Below, one piece after another: positions 52,768 to 60,670 of a stretch of 64,000 nucleotides of DNA. The stretch spans positions 285,129 through 349,128 of the forward strand of contig NZ_QFRX01000001.1 of NCBI RefSeq assembly GCF_003143935.1. Direction: 5' to 3'. Source of the stretch: Streptomyces sp. Act143. GTDB taxonomy: Bacteria; Actinomycetota; Actinomycetes; Streptomycetales; Streptomycetaceae. How positions within the stretch are numbered: position 1 is the first letter of the stretch; each line of letters begins with the position of its first letter. The position numbers and the translations under genes are program-made. Under the pieces are notes generated by a model that was not told the origin of the DNA, ran no database searches, and saw only the letters and a list, made by a program, of their open reading frames with translations.

Positions 52768-53610
52768 ATGTTTCGCTTCTTGTCTCACGGAGAGCGTAAA
52801 TCAGCCCAGGCGAACGGAAAGGCATATTCATCGAACGTGCGACCGGATGCCACTTCCGAGGAAGTGAAGGCTGCAAAACCCAGCGACCGCAGCCCCACAG
52901 GAACCCGGTCAAACCAACGCACCCCCACAGCCGAGCCACCCCAACGCCTCTCAAGCAAGCCAGAAACCCGGCCTCGCACTCCTACCTCAAGCCGGCCAAA
53001 ACAGCAGGCCCGCACATCCCGAGAGCCGTCCAGTTCATCGGATGCCTCCTTGGAAGCCAAGAGCGACGTGTCACACAACCCTGCGCCTGCTCGCGATCTA
53101 GATATCAACCAGGTGCGCGTGTACTTTCTAGGTCACGTCGAGAACAGTCAAGTGGCCATCAACTGTGGCACGGTGACGCAGACACAGCTAAAGGAGTTCT
53201 CCCACTTCCTTCCGGATGATGCAGTGCAAAACCTTTCCAAGCCTGACAGCCCTCAGCCCCCCGGAAAGTCCGCATTGCTTCGCCAGACTTCGCAACAGCC
53301 GAAAACTGCAGAACCGGATCACGATCGTCAGACCGTCACTGCCGAGGTCTTCAGCCGGATGTATCTCCTGCCCATGCTCTACGACCTGCAGGGGCGCATC
53401 CAGGAGCTGGGCCTTCCCCAGGGCGCTCAAGAAGACCTGGGGCAGACGATCGATGCCCTGCTGGCCCACCTCAAGCAGACGCCCGTCGACATGGCAGCCG
53501 TCAGCGCAGGGCTGGAACGTATCCGTCAAACGCTGACGGCGGTGCCGCCGGGCTCGGCGTCCTCCCTCGATGCGCTGCGGAGCGCTCCGGCACAGGAGAC
53601 GGCATGGTGA
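52768..53610 (+). CDS. Protein with disordered N-terminus and GxxxxSQxAI motif (protein A)
   Basis: 280 residues. Residues 1-108 are Ser/Thr/Pro/Lys-rich and surely disordered. Residues 122-138 read GHVENSQVAINCGTVTQ, which aligns without gaps with GDIYGSQIAIGNQDVTQ in the next protein (9 of 17 identical). The C-terminal part (YLLPMLYDLQGRIQELGLPQ, TIDALLAHLKQTPVDMAAVS, AGLERIRQTL) is a helical bundle. The lower GC of the N-terminal region relative to neighbours suggests recent transfer. Its last codons overlap the start of the following gene (53604-53610), so the two are co-translated. No family named. Confidence 0.7.
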   Translation: MFRFLSHGERKSAQANGKAYSSNVRPDATSEEVKAAKPSDRSPTGTRSNQRTPTAEPPQRLSSKPETRPRTPTSSRPKQQARTSREPSSSSDASLEAKSDVSHNPAPARDLDINQVRVYFLGHVENSQVAINCGTVTQTQLKEFSHFLPDDAVQNLSKPDSPQPPGKSALLRQTSQQPKTAEPDHDRQTVTAEVFSRMYLLPMLYDLQGRIQELGLPQGAQEDLGQTIDALLAHLKQTPVDMAAVSAGLERIRQTLTAVPPGSASSLDALRSAPAQETAW

Positions 53611-54005
53611 CCAGCTCGGGTGGCCCTGAGTTCCATGGAGACATCTACGGAAGTCAGATCGCGATCGGCAATCAGGATGTGACCCAGCGGATGCATGTGT
53701 CCTCCGAGAATCAGCCGAAGGACCGTCTCACTGAGGCAATTGCTGCGCTGTTGGCGGCGCTGGATCATCTGGATCTTCGGGCTGAGGAAGAATCGGCAGT
53801 CCGTCAAGAGGCGGAGGCTGCGCTGGTGGAAGCGCGCCAGCAGGAACCGGATGTCGGGCGCCTTCGGCGTTTCCTGACCAGGATCCGGGTCGCGTTGGTT
53901 CCCATCGCCGCGGGTGCTGCCGTGGGCGCGACCACTGGGGTGACAAACGGAACGGCGCAACTGGCGCAGACTGTCCTCGCTGACCTGCAGCAAGCATTGC
54001 CCTGA
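53604..54005 (+). CDS. Protein with GxxxxSQxAI motif and C-terminal membrane segment (protein B)
   Basis: 133 residues. Residues 12-28 carry GDIYGSQIAIGNQDVTQ, a short beta motif of the type that precedes helical effector-associated regions in actinobacterial conflict proteins. Residues 40-90 are helical and charged (LAALDHLDLRAEEESAVRQE). The segment ALVPIAAGAAVGATTGVTNG (about 100-119) is a Gly/Ala-rich hydrophobic stretch that could enter a membrane. Coupled to protein A. I propose that both belong to one complex; its activity is unknown. Confidence 0.7.
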   Translation: MVTSSGGPEFHGDIYGSQIAIGNQDVTQRMHVSSENQPKDRLTEAIAALLAALDHLDLRAEEESAVRQEAEAALVEARQQEPDVGRLRRFLTRIRVALVPIAAGAAVGATTGVTNGTAQLAQTVLADLQQALP

Positions 54006-54110
54006 GACGTGCCTGGGCACGGTCGACAAGCGTCACCCTCCCGCGAAACGGGTCAGGACTCGATCAGTCCGGTGTGATGCAGGGGCGCGCCGGGCAGCGC
54101 CGCACCGCTT

Positions 54111-55052
54111 GGGTCTGTTGCGAAAGTGGATCTTGTCCGTTGATGATCACGTCCTGTCGGGCGTGGGGATCTGACGAACGGCCAGTGGGCCCGGCTGGCG
54201 CCGTTGTTGCCGCGGGGCATCAAGCCGGGTCGGCCGCAGGTGTGGACGCGGCGGCATCTGATAGACGGCATACGGTGGCGGCCCCGGACCGGTGCTCCCT
54301 GGCGGGGCGTGCCTGAGCGCTATGGGCCGTGGGATCGGGTCTATGACCTGTTCCGGCGCTGGCAGCGGGACGGCGCCTGGGCAAGGCTCCTCACCCAGCT
54401 CCAGGCCGAGGCGGACGCGAAGGGCCTGATCACCTGGGACGTCAACGTCGACTCCACCGTCTGCCGGGCCCACCAGCACGCCGCCGGGGCAGCGAAAAGG
54501 GGGACCTCCAGAAAGAACCGCCCGGCGGGATCTTCGTCGAGCCGGCCGACCACGGCCTGGGACCCTCTCGCGGCGGACTGACCAGCAAAATCCATCTCGC
54601 AGTCGAGCAAGGGCAAAGGCCCTTGTCGGTCGTGATCACGGCCGGGCAGCGGGGCGACTCCCCGCAGTTCGAGCCGGTCCTGGAGGCCATCCGGGTTCCG
54701 TGGCCGGGGCCCGCCAGGCCGCGCAAGCGCCCGGACCGGGTGCGGGCCGACAAGGCGTACGACTCCCGCGGCGATCGCTCCTACCTGCGCCGACGCGGGA
54801 CCAAGGCCACCATCCGGGTACCGGCGGACCGGATCCGCAACCGCCTCGGGCGTGGATCGCGTGGCGGACGGCCACCGAAATTCGACAGGGACGACTACAA
54901 GCAGCGACACGCGGTCGAGTGCGGCATCAACCGGCTCAAGCGCCACCGGGCCGTCGCCACTCGCTACGACAAACTCGCCGTCCGCTGCGAAGCGACAGTA
55001 CTGGTCGCAGCCATCAACGAGTGGCTGTGACCAGCACTTTCACAACAGGCCC
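54111..55052. mobile_element. IS5-family insertion sequence (IS427-like group)
   Basis: A 942-bp element with 18-base imperfect inverted ends: GGGTCTGTTGCGAAAGTG (54111-54128) and, at 55035-55052, the complement of GGGCCTGTTGTGAAAGTG (16 of 18 match). It encodes one transposase in two overlapping frames. The flanks (CTT and TAG) are not an obvious duplication. Confidence 0.8.
54147..55030 (+). CDS. IS5-type transposase made by -1 frameshifting
   Basis: Two frames. Frame A (to a stop at 54579-54581) gives [40 protein letters not shown] and the first catalytic Asp in [20 protein letters not shown]. After the run AAAAGGGGG at about 54494-54502 a -1 shift gives [56 protein letters not shown] (second Asp) and [20 protein letters not shown] (Glu), ending at 55030. 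This is normal for the IS427 group. No ATG/GTG starts frame A; near-cognate codons (CTG 54171, TTG 54201) are the only options, so expression may be weak. Confidence 0.75.
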
Positions 55053-55232
55053 TAGCCCAACGAGGCAGCCGCGCAAGAGGACATGCCGGCTGGCCGCCCG
55101 CGGCTCCGACGGGCAGCACCCTGCGTCTCTCAGGCGTTGTGCGCGGGCAGGGCCAGCTGCCGTCCGAGTGGTGACGGCCACGGTTCGGGGCGGTGTGCCG
55201 GCGTGAACTGTCCCTGCGGCCGGCGCTCCGTC

Positions 55233-55559
55233 TCAGGGGTACCAACGCTCCTGGAAGGCGGGATGCATCTCGAAAGGCAGCGCGAAGGCTTTCATGGTCT
55301 GGTAGGCGAGAGCTGATTCCAACGGCCAGACCACACCTTGCTGCTGCTCGCTTCGGATGCGCTGCTCGCAGTCGGCCAGGATTCGCCGGTAGGTGGCGAT
55401 CCGCTCGCGGATCAAGGCAGGGCAGGCACAGGCGCACGCCTGCCCGCCCCCTGACTGCCGGGAGGCGGGACACGCATCCTCGTGGAAGAGGACGCTTACG
55501 TCCTCCTCCTCGCCCCACCGGGCAAGCAGGAAGTCCGACAGATCCGTCACGATGCCCAT
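55233..55559 (-). CDS. DUF6221-like small protein
   Basis: 108 residues from ATG 55559 (GAAGAGG upstream). DUF6221 pattern: LSDFLLARWGEEEDV, IRERIATYRRILADCEQRIR, LAYQTMKAFALPFEMHPAFQ, ERWYP at the end. These proteins of unknown role are often found on integrated elements of streptomycetes. A cysteine-rich segment (ACACACP) sits in the middle. It lies next to the IS5-type element. Confidence 0.75.
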   Translation of the reverse strand: MGIVTDLSDFLLARWGEEEDVSVLFHEDACPASRQSGGGQACACACPALIRERIATYRRILADCEQRIRSEQQQGVVWPLESALAYQTMKAFALPFEMHPAFQERWYP

Positions 55560-55601
55560 GAGCCGCGGCCTCTTCCCGGGTGTGGGCGGACAAGGCGCTG
55601 G

Positions 55602-56030
55602 TTACCGGTTCAGGCGGTAGCCGGTGACGAGATCGGCGTGCAGACGGACGATCTCGTCCAGGTCCCGGTCGATGAAAGGGATGAGCAGATCACGGTAGTG
55701 GGCGGCCTTCAGCGGCGCGGTGACCAGACTCGCCCGGCCGGTGACCATCACGCTCCAACCCGTGCGGGCGATCAGATCGAGGTCATCAGCCTCATAGACC
55801 ATGACCTCCTCCACCGATGTGTCGCGGATCAGCGCGGCATCACTGTGCGTGCTGATGATCACCGAGTCACCGTCCACGAGATGGTGGGTCGGACGGATCA
55901 CCGGCAACGCGTGCCGGGTGAAGCCGACACGGCCCATGGAAACACCCGCCAGCAGCGCCAGAGACTCCTCACGGCCCAGCTCGATCATCCGGGCGGCGGC
56001 CACACCGGCAGACCCACGATCACATTGCAT
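55602..56030 (-). CDS. Pyridoxamine 5'-phosphate oxidase-like FMN-binding protein
   Basis: 142 residues from ATG 56030, with GGGGAGCGG just upstream; an internal ATG at 55988 is possible. It has the split-barrel pattern of PNPOx-like proteins: SMGRVGFTRHALPVIRPTHH, VIISTHSDAALI, SVEEVMVYEADDLDLIARTG and GWSVMVTGRASLV. Such proteins bind FMN or F420/heme and are common in stress/dormancy gene sets; the exact substrate is unknown. Confidence 0.82.
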   Translation of the reverse strand: MQCDRGSAGVAAARMIELGREESLALLAGVSMGRVGFTRHALPVIRPTHHLVDGDSVIISTHSDAALIRDTSVEEVMVYEADDLDLIARTGWSVMVTGRASLVTAPLKAAHYRDLLIPFIDRDLDEIVRLHADLVTGYRLNR

Positions 56031-56946
56031 GTCCGCTCCCCGACAGACGTGGACAGACAGTACCTAAGCCTTAAGGATCACTCCGGCCTGCGCGCAGTGA
56101 CCAGGTCCCTCAGGGCCCGCCCTCTTAGGCCGAAAGGCCCACATACACGCCTGCGCCCCCATAGGACAGGGCCAGGTCGCGGCCAAGCCTGAAGACCGCC
56201 AGCGGCCCGAGGCCCCGCTGGCCCAAGGGTGGTGGGAGCGGACGGCAGACGGAGTATGAGGCACGGCAGCAGGCGGCGGCCGGGCCGATGGCTCCGAAGC
56301 CGATGTTGCCCTGGACCCGGTCGACGGCGGCTTCGGTGATCAGGTGGTTTCGCGGGCGGGCGTTCAAGCTGATCCGTCGGAGGCGGACGACGCGTTCGAG
56401 GCGGGCGGTGGAGGAGCCGGCCAGACGTGCCGGTCGAGGATGTGGCGGACGGTGGCGGCCCGGGGAGGGTGCGCGGGACGGCGGCGAGCAGGCCGACGCT
56501 CGATGACGGGACCGGCCTGAAGTGCAATGGAAGGAAGTACAACAGCAGGGCGTTTCAGAGCCTTTTGTGTCAGCCGACGCTCGTGGCCATGGACGAAGGC
56601 CTCCTCACCGAACGCCGACCTCCGCCCGGTCAACCGGCCCGCTGGTCTTCCTCTCCCTGTGGAACACCACCGGCGGAACACCACCGGCGGCACGGCCCGG
56701 CACGCCGCGCTCACCGGCTGCCTCGCCGAGTGGTGCCGTCGCCACGAACTGACCCTGTGCGCCGCCTTCACCGACCGCAAACCGGCCGTCGCCCTCCACT
56801 CCCCCGCCTACGTCGGCCTGTTCGACGCCCGTCGATCCATCACCGAGACAATGCTGTTCCGACCCTCGCCACAGCGTCCGCCCGTACGCGGCAGCCCAGC
56901 CCGGTCGCATGATCGCCGAACCCACATCCAGGAGCATCCTCGCCCC
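56031..56946. other. Intergenic stretch with an unassigned fragment
   Basis: About 915 bases. A plus frame at about 56690-56840 (RHAALTGCLAEWCRRHELTL, CAAFTDRKPAVALHSPAYVG) reads as protein and could be a remnant of a recombinase-like gene, but without supporting motifs. Nothing else recognised. Confidence 0.35.
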
Positions 56947-57297
56947 ATGACCGACGCCACCGCCCGCATCCGCGAACTCAACCTCTACCGCGTCTACTTC
57001 GACCTCGTCGCCGCCGGTGCCAAGACGATCGAGGTGCGGGTGAAGTACCCCCACCTCGCCGACCTCGCAGCCGGCGGCACCATCCGCTTCCGCGTCAAAG
57101 ACACCGCCGAGTCCTGCGAGGTCACAGTCGTCCGGGTCACCGAGTACGCCGACTTCGAGGCCCTGCTCGACAAAGAGGGACCAGTCAACGTCAACCCATC
57201 GGCCCCCCGCGACCAGCAACTGGCCGACATCCGCGCCATCTACCCACCCGAGAAGGAAGCCCTCGGCGCCCTGGCCATCGCAATCGCTCTGCTCTAG
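56947..57297 (+). CDS. ASCH-domain protein
   Basis: 116 residues from ATG 56947; AGGAG lies 12 bases upstream, slightly far. The ASCH pattern is seen in LNLYRVYFDLVAAGAKTIEV (the 'K.iE.R' element), GGTIRFR, EVTVVRVTEYADFEALLDKE and the C-terminal acidic helix. ASCH domains bind RNA or modified nucleosides, and some hydrolyse N4-acetylcytidine; a specific activity cannot be assigned here. Confidence 0.8.
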   Translation: MTDATARIRELNLYRVYFDLVAAGAKTIEVRVKYPHLADLAAGGTIRFRVKDTAESCEVTVVRVTEYADFEALLDKEGPVNVNPSAPRDQQLADIRAIYPPEKEALGALAIAIALL

Positions 57298-57457
57298 CTT
57301 GCTCCTCCCGCTCCCCACTGGCGCGGGGGACTGCCGATGCGGGTGGCCGTCCCCGTGCGGACGTCGGGACCGTCTCCGCGGGCAGAACCGAGCTGTACTC
57401 GGGCATCGGGCACGGCGGCGGGGTCGGTCGTCATGCTGTGCCGGTCGCGGTGGAACG

Positions 57458-60304
57458 TCACGTGCCGTCGGTGGCGTGCTGTGGGGTCGGCCATGGCAAG
57501 GTGCACCAGACGGACTTGCCGCCGCTGTGCGGGGTGGTGCCCCAGCGTTCGGTCAGGGCGGAGATCAGGAGGAGACCTCGGCCGTTCTCGTCCAGAAGGC
57601 CGGTGGTGCGTGGGCGCGGTTCGGCTCGCTTGTGGTCGCCGACCTCGATGGTCAGCTCGATCCCGTCCAGGTGGAGCGCCAGCAGGAAGTCTCCTTTCGT
57701 GTGTCGGATCGCGTTCGTCACCAGTTCTGTGACGATCAGTTCCGCGGTTTCGGTGACGGTGGCCGGGCTGCTCCAGTTCGCGAGAGTGCGTGCGGTGAAG
57801 CGGCGTGCCCGGGAGGCGGACTCGGGTTCGGGCGGCAGAGCGGTCGACGTGCTGCGGTGGGCGGGGGTGCGGACGGCGACCAGCGTGACGTCGTCGTCGT
57901 GCTTCTCGGGGCGGGAGATGAGGGCGCCCAGCACGTCGTCCGCTAGGGCTTCGAGGCCGGCGTGGGTGTGGCCGGTGCACTCGAGGGCGGTCTCGAAAGC
58001 GTCGGTGAGGTCGCCGATCCGGTCGTCGAGGTCGGCGCCGGGCAGTTCCACCAGGCCGTCGGTGTAGGCCAGAAGTGTGGTGCCGGCGGGCAGTACATGG
58101 GTGGCCTGCCGGTGCGGGATGTCCCCGATCCCCAGCGGCACTCCGACCGGCGCGTCCAGGGCGTGCGGCGGCCGGCCCGGCCCGGCGGCCAGGACGGGGA
58201 GGTGGCCGGCGCTGCACAGGCTGATCCGGTCGCTGTGCGGGTCGATGACCAGGTAGCAGCAGGTGACGAGTTGGTCGTCCAGCTCGCAGACGAAGGTGTC
58301 CAGGCAGTTCATCAGCTGAGCGGGGGTCATCTCGGCCTTGGCCAGGGCGTGGGTGGCCGCGCGGAGTTGGCCCATGACGGCAGCGGCGTCGATGCCGCGG
58401 CCCATCACGTCCCCGATCACGACGCCGGTGCGTCCCTTCTCCAGCGGGATGACGTCGAACCAGTCGCCCCCGACCCCGGCGTCCTGAGCGGAGGGCAGGT
58501 ACCGGTGCGCTGTGGGCAGGTGCGGCAGCAGAGGCGGTGTCCCCATGAGGCTGCGTTGCAGCGTGTAGGCGATGCGCCGCTGCTGCTGGTAGGCCAGGCA
58601 GCGTTCTTCCTCCAGCTGCCGGCGCTCGGTGATGTCGCGGACGATGAAGCTGATCAGACGTCCTTCGTCGCTCACCAGCGTGCCCACACTGACCTCCGCC
58701 GGGAACTGCTGACCGTTCTCCCGCATGCCCCGCAGATCCGTGTCGAAGGTGACGGGGCGCCCTGCGGCGTGGGCGCGGTAGCTCCTCACCAGAGCGGTGT
58801 GCCTGCGGCGATGGGACGCCGGGGCGAGCTGGGACAGCCGTAGTCCCAGCAGCCGGCTGCGGGGCCGCCCGAACAGCGCCTCGGCGCGCGCGTTGGCCAT
58901 CACCACCAAGTCGTCGCGGCCGACGATCAGGACGGCGTCGGGGGCCGATTCCATGAGGTCCCGGAATCGCTGGTGGGCTCGTTCCGCCTGTTGGTGTGCC
59001 GCGATCCTCAGCGTGTCGTCGGTGGCGATCCCGCAGATGGCCTGGGGCCGCCCGTCGGGGCCCGGCAGCGGGAAGAGAATGTCGGAGTAGACCCGCATGC
59101 CGTCGGCCGTGGGGACATGGTGTTCATGACGGCGGGCCTGATTGCTGTCGAGGACCTCGGCGTCGGCCGCGCGGGCGGTGACCGCGAAGTCGGCGGGCAG
59201 CACGTCCTCGGTGCGCATGCCCACCACGGTCTCCCGGGAGCGGCCGACGGCCCGCTCGAACTCGGCGTTGACGGCGAGATATCTGCCGTCCAGGTCCTTC
59301 ACGAACACCACCGCGGGCGTGTGTTCCATGAACTGCTTGAGCCATTGGTAGCGGAGAAGTTCCCTGCGGGCTCGGGAGTGCGCCGCCTCGATCCGGCGTC
59401 CGGTGCCCAGCACGAGGAAGCCGAGCAGCAGGAAGACACAGACGTGTCCGGACACCAGCAGCGCCGCTCCGAGGCGCGTGCCGTACCAGCCGGCGTCCTG
59501 GCCCGCCAGCCGCAGCCAGCCCAGCAAGGGCGGCACCAGGAGGATCGTCACCACCATGCGACGGCCCAGAAGGCCGGTCGTGCCCGCGTTGCACACCAGT
59601 CCCGCCGGCCCCACGCAGGGGCGTGCGAGGAAGATCGCCGCTCCGAGCAGGACGAGGATCGCAGCGGTGTGCGGGGCCATGCCGATGTAGTCACCGACCT
59701 TGCCCAACTCCGGTACCCGGTAGGCCAGTCCGTACCATCGCAGCAACCCGAGCAGCACAACGAGCAACGCCATGATCTGGCCCGCGGCCACCGCCCGTCG
59801 ATGGGGCAGGGTGAGTGTGAAGGCGCCACACCCTGCGAGCAGCAGGGCGACCGCCGTGTTGGGGGCCATGCGGCCCGGCGGGGAGGCGACGTTCGGCAGC
59901 GAGGCCGCGGTGTCGTCGACAACCAGGAACTGGTCGATCCCCAGGTACACGCCGAACAGGTACTCGGCCAGACTCGCCAGACCGATGGCGGCGCCGCACA
60001 GCAGGACGCTCCGGCCGATCGAGAGCCGCGGTCCCTGCTGCCGCGCGTCCGCCACCATGCCGAGCCCCGTGGCCAGCAGGACCAGCGACAGCGAGGTGTT
60101 GGCCTTGATCCAGCCCTCGGTGCCGGGCCAGGCCGACCGGAGGGAGGCGGGCATCGCCCAGCCGGCCAGCCCCACCGCTCCGAGCAGCGCGCCGAGGCCG
60201 GCCAGGATCCGGGTGGCGGACTCCGCGCGAGCGACGGTGCGCGGGCCGAAGGGAAGCCCGTCGGGGGTGTGGTCGGACGGAGTCGTGTCCAGGTGTCTGC
60301 GCAT
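57458..60304 (-). CDS. Membrane-bound PAS-SpoIIE phosphatase with HATPase domain
   Basis: 948 residues. Eight predicted membrane helices (about 30-300, e.g. IMALLVVLLGLLRWYGLAY, AALLVSGHVCVFLLLGFLVL) form an N-terminal sensor. Then come two PAS domains (MEHTPAVVFVKDLDGRYLAV and MESAPDAVLIVGRDDLVVMA), a PP2C/SpoIIE domain (VGGDWFDVIPLEKGRTGVVI, GDVMGRGIDAAAVM, LLAYTDGLVELPGADLDDRI, KHDDDVTLVAVRTP) and a C-terminal RsbW-like HATPase (ELIVTELVTNAIRHT as N box, DENGRGLLLISALTERWG as G box). Phosphatase and kinase-like domains thus sit in one protein and could act on the same STAS target in opposite directions. Confidence 0.87.
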   Translation of the reverse strand: MRRHLDTTPSDHTPDGLPFGPRTVARAESATRILAGLGALLGAVGLAGWAMPASLRSAWPGTEGWIKANTSLSLVLLATGLGMVADARQQGPRLSIGRSVLLCGAAIGLASLAEYLFGVYLGIDQFLVVDDTAASLPNVASPPGRMAPNTAVALLLAGCGAFTLTLPHRRAVAAGQIMALLVVLLGLLRWYGLAYRVPELGKVGDYIGMAPHTAAILVLLGAAIFLARPCVGPAGLVCNAGTTGLLGRRMVVTILLVPPLLGWLRLAGQDAGWYGTRLGAALLVSGHVCVFLLLGFLVLGTGRRIEAAHSRARRELLRYQWLKQFMEHTPAVVFVKDLDGRYLAVNAEFERAVGRSRETVVGMRTEDVLPADFAVTARAADAEVLDSNQARRHEHHVPTADGMRVYSDILFPLPGPDGRPQAICGIATDDTLRIAAHQQAERAHQRFRDLMESAPDAVLIVGRDDLVVMANARAEALFGRPRSRLLGLRLSQLAPASHRRRHTALVRSYRAHAAGRPVTFDTDLRGMRENGQQFPAEVSVGTLVSDEGRLISFIVRDITERRQLEEERCLAYQQQRRIAYTLQRSLMGTPPLLPHLPTAHRYLPSAQDAGVGGDWFDVIPLEKGRTGVVIGDVMGRGIDAAAVMGQLRAATHALAKAEMTPAQLMNCLDTFVCELDDQLVTCCYLVIDPHSDRISLCSAGHLPVLAAGPGRPPHALDAPVGVPLGIGDIPHRQATHVLPAGTTLLAYTDGLVELPGADLDDRIGDLTDAFETALECTGHTHAGLEALADDVLGALISRPEKHDDDVTLVAVRTPAHRSTSTALPPEPESASRARRFTARTLANWSSPATVTETAELIVTELVTNAIRHTKGDFLLALHLDGIELTIEVGDHKRAEPRPRTTGLLDENGRGLLLISALTERWGTTPHSGGKSVWCTLPWPTPQHATDGT

Positions 60305-60670
60305 CGCGTGTCGCCTCGCTCGTGGTGCGGGAGAGCGACCGAATCTACGTCTCCACCAGCAGCAATATGACGTGAAAGCGGTAATTAAACTGTTTTGAAC
60401 TTAATAGACCGATTGGAGACGAGATCACCCTTCACGGTTCTCTTCTCGAAGGCTGTCCGCCACGCTGTCCCCTTGTGGAGTACTTCCCTTGGGCGGCCTC
60501 GCACGGATGCGCCCGGATTCGGGTGTGGCCGCAGAGCCCGAAGAGACGCGGACGGCACGGCCTCGAACGGGAGTTGCCCGGCAGGCGAGGAGACGAAGTG
60601 AGGCGGCAGCGGCCAGAGTTGACTTCCGCTGTGGCTGAGTACCCGTCAGGCGGTGCAGGAGAATGACGTC
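60305..60670. other. Divergent promoter region
   Basis: 366 bases between the phosphatase and the AfsR-like gene. The segment 60363-60412 (tatgacgtgaaagcgg, taattaaactg, aacttaatagacc) is very AT-rich for this genome and probably contains the promoter of the phosphatase gene and/or the divergent gene. No coding content recognised. Confidence 0.5.
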
